A stretch of DNA of 64,000 nucleotides from Streptosporangium pseudovulgare. Lineage in GTDB: Bacteria; Actinomycetota; Actinomycetes; Streptosporangiales; Streptosporangiaceae. The stretch covers positions 26,896 to 90,895 of the forward strand of contig NZ_BMQJ01000025.1 of the NCBI RefSeq assembly GCF_014648055.1. The letters run 5' to 3'. The notes below the pieces were generated by a model, which searched no databases, was not told the origin of the DNA, and saw only the letters and a list, made by a program, of their open reading frames with translations. Below, one piece after another: positions 9,399 to 18,247 of this stretch (the first letter of the stretch is position 1; the number at the start of each line of letters is the position of its first letter). The translations under genes were made by a program, and so were the position numbers.

Positions 9399-9673
9399 GC
9401 AGGCTCTCCCGGCGCGCGCTCAACCGGGCCCCGCCGCACCGGCAGTTCCTGGTGCGGCGCACCGGCCGTACCGCACTGGAGGTGATCGGGCATCTGATTG
9501 CGATGCAGGCCCAGGAGCCGAACCGGCCCTACGTCGGACTGTGGAGCCGGATCGACGGCTTCACCCAGACCCGGCTGAGCGATCTGCTGGAGGAGCGTAC
9601 GGTGGTCCGCTCGGCGCTGCTGCGCTGCACCCGGCACCTGGGTCGTCAGGCCGCCGTAGCGCCATCGCGATGA
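9395..9673 (+). pseudogene. truncated winged-helix DNA-binding (AlkZ-like) protein
   Basis: A GTG start overlaps the oxidoreductase stop by 4 bases. The 92 aa product matches only the N-terminal quarter of the HTH_42/AlkZ-like family (usually about 350-400 aa): LSRRALNRAPPHRQFLVRR, then HLIAMQAQEPNRPYVGLWSR. Family members related to AlkZ are DNA glycosylases acting on cross-links. After RCTRHL the frame diverges into unrelated sequence, so this is a deletion derivative and probably inactive. Confidence 0.65.
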
Positions 9674-9846
9674 CGGCGCTGGATCCGGCACTGCTCGCCA
9701 GGCGTGGCGTGTCGCCTGCTGGGCGGCCTGTCGCCGTTCCCCGGTGTACGGGCCCGCACCCTGCCGTGCTTCAGCGGATTCCAGACGATGCAACATTTCG
9801 GGGTACTGGTGCGTCTCAGCCGGGATGAACGAGAGGATTCCCGCCC

Positions 9847-10326
9847 GTGGATGACGCGCCGGATTTCGCGGACTTCGCCGCCGATCGGATCGATGCGTTG
9901 TTCCGCTACGCCTACATGCTCACCGGCAACCCGCACGACGCCGCCGACCTCGTTCAGGAGGCGATGGTACGGCTGCGCAGCTCATGGCCGCGCGTGCGGC
10001 GCAAGCACAACCCGGAGAGCTACGTGCGAACCACGATCACCCGGCTGCACATCTCCGTCTGGAGGCGGCGCAGGCGCGAACATCTGACATGGGAGGTGCC
10101 CGAACAGCCGCAACCGGTGGCGGAGCCACCGCTGGACCTCTGGGACGAGCTGGCCGAACTGCCCAAGAGGCAGCGTGCCGTACTGGTCCTGCGCTACTAC
10201 GAGGACCGATCGGACGCCGAGATCGCCGAGATCCTCGGCATTTCTCCCGGAACCGTACGGAGCCAGGCATCCCGCGCCCTCGGCAAACTGCGTGACACCG
10301 TCACCCCGCTAAGGAGACTGCGATGA
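9847..10326 (+). CDS. SigE-family RNA polymerase sigma factor (ECF type)
   Basis: A 159 aa extracytoplasmic-function-like sigma factor. Region 2 spans roughly residues 10-75 (DALFRYAYMLTGNPHDAADL and the -10-reading helix), and region 4 spans 100-155 (LPKRQRAVLVLRYYEDRSDA with EIAEILGISPGTVRSQASRA). This is the compact actinobacterial SigE-like group, often encoded next to a membrane protein. Its stop overlaps the next start by 4 bases, so the two are co-expressed. The target promoter is unknown. Confidence 0.88.
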   Translation: MDDAPDFADFAADRIDALFRYAYMLTGNPHDAADLVQEAMVRLRSSWPRVRRKHNPESYVRTTITRLHISVWRRRRREHLTWEVPEQPQPVAEPPLDLWDELAELPKRQRAVLVLRYYEDRSDAEIAEILGISPGTVRSQASRALGKLRDTVTPLRRLR

Positions 10327-11495
10327 ACGACGTCGAAGAGGCGCTGCGCCGTACGTTCGCCGGTGCGGAGACGCGGATCCCGGCCACTCCGCCGGATCTG
10401 CTGCGCCAGGTGACCGTGGGGCGGACCCGGCGCGGACGCCGTGGCCTGGTGCCGGCGACCGCGATGGCCACCTGCCTGGCGATCTGGGCGGCGTCAGGCG
10501 TGACATGGTGGGCTTCCGAGCAGCGACCCGCCACCACGGCCAAGCCCACGCCGTACATTCACGAACGACGGATCGTGAAGGAGATCGCGCCGCCGCTGGA
10601 ACAGGTCCTGCCTTCGGTGGTCGCGGAGGTCCCCCGGAAGGTCCCGAACGGTAGGGCCTTCACGCCGAAGCTGTTCATCGACTCACGCACCATGCTCGGG
10701 TACGTGTCGAAGAAGGGCTACGATCCTGCGCCTGAGTTGTGGGTTTATCGTCTGGAATCGCAGACCTTTAAGCGCCTGGCCGTCATCGACCGCCCCATCG
10801 CGCCGGTGGACTCGCCGGCGGTGGGCGAAGGCGTGATCGCCTGGTTCGAGTATGTGGACCGAGACATCCACATCATGACGATTCCGGTGACCGGGGGCAC
10901 TCCTCGCACGGTGGTCTCGTTCCCGGCCGAACGGGATGTGGACAAGGTGAACGGGGACACCATCTACGGTGTGGATCTGGCCGTCGGAGACGGCAGGATC
11001 TTCTGGTCGTCGACCAAGTCGGGGGGCGTCAACCAGGTTCCGGTGGCGGGCGGCGAACCGTCGCCCGTCCCGGGCACGAAGGGACTGCGCCTCTTCTCCT
11101 GGCCCTGGGCGGGGCGTCCCGCCGATGGCCCGGGGGTCATGACGAATCTGCTCAACCTGAGCACCGGGGAGCGGCTGAAAAACCCGGCGCGGGCGCGGTG
11201 CGATGTGACCTGGTGCCTCACCGGCGACCGGGCGACCCGCCGCGACGGCAGCCAGGTTCTGGACCTGCCGGGCGACAACCCCCGGTCACTCGTGGCCGAC
11301 CGTTTCGTCAGCATGGACCAGGTGGACGAACAGGGACGGAAAGCCTTGGTGATCTTCGATCTCGCCACATCACGGGCCGGCAGGCTGTGGATTCGCAACG
11401 ACCGCAAGGCATCCCCCACCCTCTACACGGATACGGAGATGCTCTACTTCAAGCGCGGTGACACGTGGGCCGTCATTCACGACCCGGACCGTTAG
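10323..11495 (+). CDS. membrane-anchored beta-propeller-like protein, partner of the sigma factor
   Basis: A 390 aa protein, translationally coupled to the sigma factor. A short cytoplasmic N-terminus (residues 1-40, beginning MNDVEEALRRTF) precedes one membrane helix (about 43-62), then a large exported domain. That domain has repeated blade-like strands such as ELWVYRLESQTFKRLAVID, VTGGTPRTVVSF and GDGRIFWSSTKSGG, similar in style to TolB propellers. A cytoplasmic tail, one helix and an outer sensor domain next to a sigma gene suggest an anti-sigma/sensor role, but no zinc-binding anti-sigma motif is visible. Confidence 0.7.
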   Translation: MNDVEEALRRTFAGAETRIPATPPDLLRQVTVGRTRRGRRGLVPATAMATCLAIWAASGVTWWASEQRPATTAKPTPYIHERRIVKEIAPPLEQVLPSVVAEVPRKVPNGRAFTPKLFIDSRTMLGYVSKKGYDPAPELWVYRLESQTFKRLAVIDRPIAPVDSPAVGEGVIAWFEYVDRDIHIMTIPVTGGTPRTVVSFPAERDVDKVNGDTIYGVDLAVGDGRIFWSSTKSGGVNQVPVAGGEPSPVPGTKGLRLFSWPWAGRPADGPGVMTNLLNLSTGERLKNPARARCDVTWCLTGDRATRRDGSQVLDLPGDNPRSLVADRFVSMDQVDEQGRKALVIFDLATSRAGRLWIRNDRKASPTLYTDTEMLYFKRGDTWAVIHDPDR

Positions 11496-11767
11496 GCCAG
11501 GAACCCGCGGCCAAGCCCGGCCGGTGGGTACGCGGTTCACAACGACGTCCCGGCCCTGGCCGTCGGCGCCGCCGGCGACCTCGTCGCCGCCCACCCCGAG
11601 CAGCGGGCCATGCACCGGGCACCGGCCGCCGCCCGCATGGTCGCTCCGCGCGGCGCATCCCGCCACGGTACGGCGGCCGCCCGGCTTCGGTTCCCCGGTG
11701 AGTGAGGAGGTGTCCCCGGCCGGGAACCCGGACGACACCGTCCACGGCGGTTGGGAACGGTGCCGCG
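11496..11767. other. convergent intergenic region
   Basis: A 272-base gap between the propeller protein and the convergent MFS gene. No convincing gene or terminator hairpin was seen. A short stretch around 11540-11660 reads like degraded coding sequence, but too little remains to name it. Confidence 0.3.
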
Positions 11768-13228
11768 TCATGTCCCGAGGCCATCCGCCTCAGGACTCGA
11801 ACGGCGGGCCGTAAGGGCGCGGCCTCCGGCTGCGACGGCCAGTGCGACGACGATCAGAGCCGCCGCGACCGCGAACGTGATCCGCGTGGCGGTGGCCACG
11901 GTCTCGGGGCGCGCCGTCGTGACATCGGTGGCCCCCGAGGCGAGGGTGAACACGGCGCCCATGACGGACGCGCCGGTGATGAGCCCGAGGTTGCGCGACA
12001 GGTTGAGCATGCCGGAGACGACGCCTCGCCGCTCCGGGGGGACGTCCGCCATGACGGCGGTGTTGTTGGCCGCCTGGAAAAGCGCGTAGCCGGAGGTGAT
12101 GACAACGACGGGGGCGATGTAGCCGGCGATGCCGAGCGACGCCGACATCACGGCCAGAGCGGAGCACCCTGCCGCCACCCCGGCGAGTCCCAGGACGGTC
12201 ATGCGTTGGGTGCCGAGACGGTCCACGATCCGACCGGCCGGCACGCCGGTCAGTGCGGCGACCAGCGGACCGACGGACATGGCGAGTCCGACGGGAGCCG
12301 CGTCGAGCCCGAGCGCACGGGAGAGATGGAACGGCCCGACCACCAGCGTCGTCATCATCACCGTCGAGACGAGCGCGCTCATGGCGAGGCTCGTGCTCAG
12401 CATGGGATCGCGGAACATCGTCAACCGGATCAGAGGTGACGCCGCCTTTCTCTCGGCGAGGACGAAGAGGCCGGCTCCGACTCCGGCGGCCAGCAGCAGA
12501 GCCGTGTTGAGCGGATCCGGACGGCCGCGTCCGGCCGTCATGGCGAGCGCGTAGGCCGCGAGCGTCAGGGCAAGGAGCAGCGTGCCCGTGTTGTCGAAGC
12601 CGGTCCGGCCGGTTTTCCGCCCCTGGTGGTCGACGGGCAGATGGCGACGCGCGAGAAGAAGGGCCAGCGCGCCCAGCGGTACCTTGACCAGGAAGATCGC
12701 CCGCCATCCCAGGACGGAGATCAGGACACCGCCGAGCGAGGGGCCGAGAGCGGTGCCGATCGCGGACATCGTGCCGAGCAGTCCCATGGCGCTGCCGGTC
12801 TTCGCCTTCGGCACCGTCCCGCCGACGAAGGCCATGGTGAGAGCCATCATGGTGGCCGCTCCGACCCCTTGCGCCACCCGGGCGGCGATCAGCAGCCAGA
12901 GCGTGGGCGCGACGCCGCACAGTGCCGAGGCCACCGTGAACAGGGAGATCCCGGCCAGCAGCAGCCGCCGGCGGCCGATGAGGTCACCGAGCCGTCCGAC
13001 GCTGACGACCAGGATGGTGGTGGCGAGGAGATAGGCGAGGACGATCCACTGGACCTCCTGGAAGGAGGCGGTGAACGCCTGCGACAGTGTCGGCAGGCCG
13101 ACATTGGCGATGCTGGTGCCGAGCGAGGGCAGCAACATGGAGAGCGAAAGGCACGTGAGCGCCCATCGAGCCGAAGACGTCCGTTCGGCGCTTCCCGCCT
13201 TTGCCGCGTTCGCCGGAGCTCTGCCCAC
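11768..13228 (-). CDS. MFS drug-efflux transporter (DHA2, 14-helix type)
   Basis: A 486 aa transporter of the DHA2 (EmrB/QacA) group, which exports hydrophobic compounds using the proton gradient. The first helix reads CLSLSMLLPSLGTSIANVGL, and the hallmark loop GRLGDLIGRRRLLL lies between helices 2 and 3. Motif C-like GTALGPSLGGVL is present near helix 5. The ATG at 13228 is 74 bases from the divergent XRE-cupin regulator. The shared gap holds overlapping GGCAA/TTGCC inverted repeats, so the regulator probably controls it. Confidence 0.88.
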   Translation of the reverse strand: MGRAPANAAKAGSAERTSSARWALTCLSLSMLLPSLGTSIANVGLPTLSQAFTASFQEVQWIVLAYLLATTILVVSVGRLGDLIGRRRLLLAGISLFTVASALCGVAPTLWLLIAARVAQGVGAATMMALTMAFVGGTVPKAKTGSAMGLLGTMSAIGTALGPSLGGVLISVLGWRAIFLVKVPLGALALLLARRHLPVDHQGRKTGRTGFDNTGTLLLALTLAAYALAMTAGRGRPDPLNTALLLAAGVGAGLFVLAERKAASPLIRLTMFRDPMLSTSLAMSALVSTVMMTTLVVGPFHLSRALGLDAAPVGLAMSVGPLVAALTGVPAGRIVDRLGTQRMTVLGLAGVAAGCSALAVMSASLGIAGYIAPVVVITSGYALFQAANNTAVMADVPPERRGVVSGMLNLSRNLGLITGASVMGAVFTLASGATDVTTARPETVATATRITFAVAAALIVVALAVAAGGRALTARRSSPEADGLGT

Positions 13229-13282
13229 CGTGGTTCCCTTCGTTCGCCGAGTGCGCCCACGGTGCGCCCTTCACCGCCGGTT

Positions 13283-13309
13283 CGGCAAGTAACGTTGCCG
13301 GTATGGCAA
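13283..13309. promoter_or_regulatory. interlocking GGCAA/TTGCC operators over the XRE start
   Basis: CGGCAA-N6-TTGCCG (13283-13300) is an inverted repeat that shares its right arm with a second repeat TTGCC-N5-GGCAA (13295-13309). The ATG of the XRE regulator (13303-13305) lies inside the second repeat. Binding there would block both the divergent promoters and translation initiation, which fits autorepression by an XRE dimer. Confidence 0.55.
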
Positions 13310-13881
13310 ATGACGACGTCGTTGTCCTGACCTCTGTGGGCCCGCGGCTGCGTGAGCTTCGCAAGAAGCGCGGCAGCACCCTGAGCCGGCTCGCGGAGTC
13401 CACCGGCATCTCGGTCAGTACCCTGTCCCGCCTCGAATCCGGTGAGCGCAAGCCCACGCTGGAGTTGCTGCTGCCGCTCGCCCGCGCCTACCAGGTGCCG
13501 CTCGACGAGCTCGTCGGCGCGCCGCCGGTCGGTGATCCGCGGGTACGGTTGAAGCCGATCAAACGCGCGGGCTCGACGGTCGTGCCGCTGACCCAGCACC
13601 CCGGTGGCCTGCAGGCGTTCAAGATGGTCATCGGGGTCGCCCGCCGCGATCCCGAGCCGCGTACGCACGAGGGCTACGAGTGGCTGTACGTGCTCAGCGG
13701 GAGGCTGCGGCTGGTGTTCGCCGAGCACGACATCGTGCTCGGGGCGGGGGAGGCCGCGGAGTTCGACACCCGGCTACCGCACTGGTTCGGCAGCACCGGG
13801 GAAGGGCCGGTGGAGATCCTCAGCCTGTTCGGGGCACAGGGGGAACGCATGCACGTCCGCGCGAAACCGCGTGGCACGTAG
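13303..13881 (+). CDS. XRE-family regulator with C-terminal cupin
   Basis: A 192 aa regulator. Residues 10-65 form an XRE helix-turn-helix (LRKKRGSTLSRLAESTGIS, then LSRLESGERKPTLELLLPLA). A cupin_2 ligand-binding domain occupies about 105-185 (EWLYVLSGRLRLVFAEHD, FDTRLPHWFGS). The ATG at 13303 is chosen because the helix-turn-helix follows at normal distance and no Shine-Dalgarno exists for upstream codons; it may be leaderless. It is divergent from the MFS exporter and probably represses it in response to a small ligand. Confidence 0.87.
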   Translation: MANDDVVVLTSVGPRLRELRKKRGSTLSRLAESTGISVSTLSRLESGERKPTLELLLPLARAYQVPLDELVGAPPVGDPRVRLKPIKRAGSTVVPLTQHPGGLQAFKMVIGVARRDPEPRTHEGYEWLYVLSGRLRLVFAEHDIVLGAGEAAEFDTRLPHWFGSTGEGPVEILSLFGAQGERMHVRAKPRGT

Positions 13882-13918
13882 TCCTGCGGCGCCGTTGACG
13901 ACGTGCGCCGGGGCGAGC

Positions 13919-13956
13919 GGAAGGCCGCCTTCCGTGATCCTGAAGGCGGCCTTTTC
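13919..13956 (+). terminator. intrinsic-type terminator after the XRE-cupin gene
   Basis: AAGGCCGCCTTC (13921-13932) and GAAGGCGGCCTT (13942-13953) form a perfect 12-base stem with a 9-base loop, followed by a short TTTTC. It lies 38 bases after the stop. Confidence 0.75.
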
Positions 13957-14062
13957 GAGCTCTGCAGGGCTCTGCGGGGCTCTGCGGGGCTTGGCGGGGG
14001 AGGAGAGGGGGACGCGCGTCGCCGGGCTCGTTCTCCGAAGGACGCCGGGTGACGCTACGGCG

Positions 14063-15700
14063 TCAGGGAGTGCGGGGCAGTACCTGGATCGTGTCGCCGA
14101 CGGGGCGTTCGCCCGCCGCGTCGGACGGGCGGTTGACCAGTGCGCCCTTCACCGCCATGGCGCTGGAGCCGCCACCGTCGAGGTTCAGCGCCTGGACGGC
14201 GCCGAGGGATCGCATGAAGGCCGCCGCCTCGGCGATCGTGAAGCCCTCGCTCCCGTCGCTGAGGCGGCCGTCCACGGTGACCAGCAGCAGCTGGCCCTGC
14301 CGGTCGATGCCGGCCATCGTGCGGGGCTGGCGGTTGTTCGCCCAGGCGTAGCCGAAGGACAGGTCCGCCGGGTCGACCACACCCTCGGCGGCGGCGTCGA
14401 TGTGAATCCGCCCGTCCTTCACCAGCGTCGGGGCGGCGCTGACGATGCTGTCGTCCGGGCCCAGCTTGACCCGCCTGCCGTCGGTGTCGCGGATGACCTC
14501 CGTCATGGAGACCTTTCCACCGGCCGCGGCGTGGTCGGTGAGCCAGTCGGCCGCCGAGCCGACGCCCTGGAGCACGGTGTGGCCGGCGGGGACGGTGCCG
14601 CCCCGGTTGCCGATCGACACCACGCGGCCCTTGGGGCTCAGCACCGCCTGGGTGCCGGGACCGGTCGGCAGGGCGTGGGCGTACTCACCCGTGAACTTGA
14701 CCAGGGCGTCCGTCTCGGTGCAGGTGAGGTCCTGGCGGGGTTCCGCGGTGGGGGTCGCGCCGGGCCGGCCGCAGTTCCGCACCAGCCCCGGCGTGCGGTT
14801 GACGCCCTGGACGGGATGGGTGGAGGAGCCGATGCGCGCGGTGACGACGGTGGTCAGGTCGGCGATCCGGTTGTGCCGGCCGCCGTCCCCGAGGATCAGC
14901 GCCGCGCGCGAACCCGCCGCCATCGAGGCCAGTTCGCCGTCGTGGGCGCTGATGCCGGCCGGGGCGCCCTGGACGCCGTCGGCGTCGGAGGTGAGGAAGA
15001 AACCGCCGTTGACGCCCACCAGGGAGCCCAGCTTGGCGGCCACCGACGAGGTCGTCTCCCGCTGGGTGACGCTGTCGTCGTGGGTGGCGACGACGGAACC
15101 GTCGAACACGCGTGGCTCGATGACCGCGACGTGGATGTTCTCCACGTCGGCCGGCTGGTCGGCGTCGTAGCCGGTCCACTCCACGACGTTGCGGAATCCC
15201 GCCGCGGTGACCTGCGCCGCCGCGCTCTGGGCCGCGGCCTGGGTGGGGTAGGAGCCGATCCGGACCCGCACGCCCATGAGACCGTGCGGCGTGTCGGCGT
15301 AATCCGGCCACGGGATCCGGGCCGCCTTCGGCTCGAAGCCGGCCGTACGCAGCCGGGTCACGGTGTCCGAGGCCCATGACTCCGTGCCGACCGTGGCCCA
15401 GGCCGGAGCATCGGTGAACCGGGCTTTGACGGCGGCCTGCACGGTGACGGCCCAGGCCGGGGCGGCGGCGGGGTTCCTGATCGTGCCGGTGCGCACTTCC
15501 ACGCCCGGTGCGACGGTCCGCGTCGTCCACTGCTCCGTGGCCGGGCCCGTCGCCGAGGCGGTGGACGCGGCGGGTACGGTCCGCGAGTCCGCCGCCGCCA
15601 CCGAAGAGATCGACAGCGGTGCCGCGACGGCCAGCGCGGTGGCCGCGTAGAGCGTGAGCCGTGCACGGGTGCCGCGGCTGCTACCTGGGCGGTTGTTCAT
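14063..15700 (-). CDS. secreted phosphodiester glycosidase family (NAGPA-like) protein with SPOR-like segment
   Basis: A 545 aa exported protein. The signal peptide is at residues 1-38 (LTLYAATALAVAAPLSISSV). Residues about 110-190 resemble a SPOR repeat region (RIPWPDYADTPHGLMGVRVR, IGSYPTQAAAQSAAAQV), which in other proteins binds denuded peptidoglycan. The C-terminal half is a NAGPA domain (VGVNGGFFLTSDADG, RTMAGIDRQGQLLLVTVDG, ALNLDGGGSSAM). This family cleaves phosphodiester-linked sugars or acts on envelope glycans. I chose the ATG at 15700 because AAGGATG lies just upstream and the signal peptide follows; a much longer frame upstream is not coding-like. Confidence 0.85.
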   Translation of the reverse strand: MNNRPGSSRGTRARLTLYAATALAVAAPLSISSVAAADSRTVPAASTASATGPATEQWTTRTVAPGVEVRTGTIRNPAAAPAWAVTVQAAVKARFTDAPAWATVGTESWASDTVTRLRTAGFEPKAARIPWPDYADTPHGLMGVRVRIGSYPTQAAAQSAAAQVTAAGFRNVVEWTGYDADQPADVENIHVAVIEPRVFDGSVVATHDDSVTQRETTSSVAAKLGSLVGVNGGFFLTSDADGVQGAPAGISAHDGELASMAAGSRAALILGDGGRHNRIADLTTVVTARIGSSTHPVQGVNRTPGLVRNCGRPGATPTAEPRQDLTCTETDALVKFTGEYAHALPTGPGTQAVLSPKGRVVSIGNRGGTVPAGHTVLQGVGSAADWLTDHAAAGGKVSMTEVIRDTDGRRVKLGPDDSIVSAAPTLVKDGRIHIDAAAEGVVDPADLSFGYAWANNRQPRTMAGIDRQGQLLLVTVDGRLSDGSEGFTIAEAAAFMRSLGAVQALNLDGGGSSAMAVKGALVNRPSDAAGERPVGDTIQVLPRTP

Positions 15701-15956
15701 GACACATCCTTGCGGTTCAACGGGCGGCCGGAATGTCCGGAAGATTCGGGTTTCCGGGTTAATGGCCAAGTTGACAGTCCAGTGCGTCGAGGAGAATTTT
15801 TGAGTGGAAGCCAAGATGCGTACGTGGTCGGGAGGGTGAACGCTTGGTAGTGGCCCCGGTCCATGCCCCGTGTCGAGTCCGCTTCTCGTCGCGGCATGTG
15901 GGCGCGTTCGCTCTCCCGTCCGAACGACTCTGAGCACGAAAGCGGAGACGCGTTCC
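15701..15956. other. intergenic promoter region of the glycosidase
   Basis: A locally less GC-rich gap (around 15740-15850) that must contain the promoter of the minus-strand glycosidase. No further gene was recognised before the MsrA relic at 15957. Confidence 0.35.
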
Positions 15957-16040
15957 ATGTCATGTGCGCGTATCGGCCACTGCGGCATCGGGGGCACCGG
16001 GGTCGCGTGCCCGGTGGGCGTCGCGCCCGCCGGGGAGTGA
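15957..16040 (+). pseudogene. relic of an MsrA C-terminus
   Basis: A 27-codon open frame ending in HCGIGGTGVACPVG-VAPAGE. This matches the resolving-cysteine tail of the intact MsrA in this window (YCGIGGTGVSCPVGLTSGDA) residue for residue around CGIGGTGV-CPVG. The catalytic GCFWG domain is absent. It is either the remnant of a second msrA or a fragment left by recombination. Confidence 0.6.
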
Positions 16041-16051
16041 ACAGGACGGTC

Positions 16052-16252
16052 TTCGACGAGGTCGACGGTCCGGAGGCGGCCGAGGCCGAGACGGGCATGT
16101 GGAGGGACCTGCGCGCCGCCCCGCCGGAGCCGCACGCCGATGGCCTGGACATCCGCCTGGTGACGACCCCGGAGCGGCTCGCCGACTACGCGACGGTCCT
16201 GGCCGCGAACCGGGACCCGCCGGCCGCCACGGTGCGCCGGTTCTTCACCGAA
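16052..16252 (+). pseudogene. relic of a GNAT-type acetyltransferase N-terminus
   Basis: An in-frame stretch reading WRDLRAAPPEPHADGLDIRL, then TTPERLADYATVLAAN and TVRRFFTE, resembles the N-terminal part of actinobacterial GNAT proteins. The acetyl-CoA binding motif never follows; the sequence breaks down after FFTE. It sits directly after the MsrA relic, marking this 300-base patch as a gene graveyard. Confidence 0.45.
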
Positions 16253-16435
16253 CGCCATCGCATGCGGCGCTCCCGCGGGAACCACGGTCGTCACCTCCAC
16301 GCTGCCTTGACCGGCCGGCGCCCTCACGGCCGGCTCGGCGAGCGGGAGGCGCGAGGAGCGGTCAGGCGGAAAGGGCGTCGCCAGGGGGCGGATACTTCGA
16401 GGACGGCCGTCGATTCCGGGTGACACGGCGGGCCT

Positions 16436-18247
16436 TCATGGGTCCCGCTGCGACGGGAGACGCAGAGTGAACGTCGTGCGGACACCTGGCACGCTGGCGA
16501 CCGTGGCCGTGCCGCCGTGCGCCTCGGCCAGGTTGCGCACGATGGCGAGTCCGAGCCCGCTGCCGCCGGTCTGGCGGTTGCGGGACTTCTCCGCCCGCCA
16601 GAACCGGTCGAAGACGTGGGGGAGGTGCTCGGCGCGGATCCCGACCCCCGTGTCGGTCACCTCGATGACGACCTGGTCGCCATCCTGGCGGGCGCCCAGC
16701 GTGATGTGCCCGCCGCGTGGCGTGTAGCGCAGGGAGTTGGTCACCAGATTGCCGATGGCCTGGCGAAGCCGTACCGGATCCGCGGTCAGCGGAGGGTCAT
16801 CGGTGACCACGGCGGTCAGCGTGAGCCCTGCGGCTTCGGCTCGACCACGGTGAGCGGTGGTCACCTGGTCGAGAAGGTCGCCGAGGTGGAGGGGTTCGAC
16901 GTGCAGACGGAGCTTGCCCGCGTCGGCGAGGGCGAGCTCCTGAAGGTCGTCGACGATGTGCTGCAACAGCAGGATCTCCTCGACCAGCGAGGCGATCAGT
17001 GCGGGGTCCAACTCGGCGACGCCGTCCTGGGTGGCCTCCAGCCAGCCTCTGAGGTTGCTCAGCGGCGTGCGCAGCTCGTGGGAGATGTCGCTGACCATGG
17101 CCTTGCGCTGCTCCTCCATGCGCTGGAGGTGTTCCGACATCTCGTTGAACGCCGTGGCGAGCTCGCTGATCTCGCCGGTGGTCCTGACCGTGACGCGGGC
17201 GGAGCTGTCCCCGTCACGCATCCGTTGCGCGGCGTGGGTGAGCGCGTTGACGGGCCTGACCAGGCGTCTGGCCGCCATGATGCTCACGCCCACGGTCAGC
17301 ACGAGCACGAGGAGGGCGGCACCGGCGATCGAGGGCAGCGGGATGCGCTGGCCGGTGCCCTCGGCAGGGGAGCCGATGTACAGATACGCCGCGGGGGCGA
17401 CGTAGGGGTCGAGTTGTTCTCTGCGGGCGGTGACGACGCAGGAGGAGATCACCTGATCGGGTTCGGCGACCGGCGGCATCGGCTGTTTCTCCCTGGAGAC
17501 CCAGGTGAAGTCAAGGCCGACGGAGCCCCTTCCCGCGTCCTTGCCCTTGCCCTTGAGACACTTGCCGACCAGGAGGTTGAGCTGTTTCAACGCGGCCTTC
17601 TCGGTGCGCGTCGGCGTACTGAAGATGGTGGCGTCGCAGACGTCCACCACGGCGGGGGCCTCGGTCGGCACCGGGCTCGGCACCGGGCTCGGCTCCTGAC
17701 CGCCCCCCTGGCTGAGCGTCGTGACGAGGGGCCTGCCGGTGTTCGAGACGGTCACCTGTACGGCCTGCCCGGTGCGGCCCGCACAGGCGGCGTAGGCGTC
17801 GGCGGCCTTCCTCAGCCGGGCGCGATCATGGGCGGACAACAGGAAAGGACCTACCGCGCGTGGATCGATACGGTCCCCGGCCGCCCCCGGCACCAGGGTC
17901 ACATCCACGGCCAGCGGGTCGACGACGGCCGACACCTTGGCGGGCAGTGGGGTCCCGGCGGTCGCCGAGTCGGCGAGGAGGGTGCCGTTCTCGGCGACCA
18001 GCGCGATGCGGCGGCTGTTCTGGGCGGCGAGGTCGCGCAGGGTGCCGGCTACGCCCGACCAGTCCGAATGGCGGGAGGCGTAGCCGAGCAGGCTGTTGTT
18101 GATCCGGGCGTCGCTGGCCAGCGTCTGGCCCTGCTCTTGCTGGATGGCGCCGGAGGTGCTGCTGGCGGCCAGCCACGCGGTCGCCGTGATCGAGCAGACC
18201 GCCACGACAGCCGAACTCGTGAGCAATCTGGCGAACAAAGACCTCAT
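16436..18247 (-). CDS. OmpR-partner sensor histidine kinase (HAMP type)
   Basis: A 603 aa membrane sensor kinase. The first helix is at residues 8-30, followed by an exported sensor domain of about 270 residues. A second helix (PLPSIAGAALLVLVLTVGVS) leads into a HAMP linker. The HisKA motif is SDISHELRTPLSNLRGW, and the ATP-binding domain has NLVTNSLRYTPRG, EVTDTGVGI and GGSGLGLAIVR. It overlaps the response regulator stop by 4 bases and is its evident partner. The signal is unknown; an adjacent divergent L,D-transpeptidase lipoprotein hints at cell-wall sensing. Confidence 0.92.
   Translation of the reverse strand: MRSLFARLLTSSAVVAVCSITATAWLAASSTSGAIQQEQGQTLASDARINNSLLGYASRHSDWSGVAGTLRDLAAQNSRRIALVAENGTLLADSATAGTPLPAKVSAVVDPLAVDVTLVPGAAGDRIDPRAVGPFLLSAHDRARLRKAADAYAACAGRTGQAVQVTVSNTGRPLVTTLSQGGGQEPSPVPSPVPTEAPAVVDVCDATIFSTPTRTEKAALKQLNLLVGKCLKGKGKDAGRGSVGLDFTWVSREKQPMPPVAEPDQVISSCVVTARREQLDPYVAPAAYLYIGSPAEGTGQRIPLPSIAGAALLVLVLTVGVSIMAARRLVRPVNALTHAAQRMRDGDSSARVTVRTTGEISELATAFNEMSEHLQRMEEQRKAMVSDISHELRTPLSNLRGWLEATQDGVAELDPALIASLVEEILLLQHIVDDLQELALADAGKLRLHVEPLHLGDLLDQVTTAHRGRAEAAGLTLTAVVTDDPPLTADPVRLRQAIGNLVTNSLRYTPRGGHITLGARQDGDQVVIEVTDTGVGIRAEHLPHVFDRFWRAEKSRNRQTGGSGLGLAIVRNLAEAHGGTATVASVPGVRTTFTLRLPSQRDP

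Noticed and set aside
14063..16426. Long frame extending the phosphodiester glycosidase by about 240 residues upstream
   Set aside because: The extra part is not protein-like and would bury the signal peptide; the internal ATG at 15700 has a ribosome-binding site and a signal peptide right after it.
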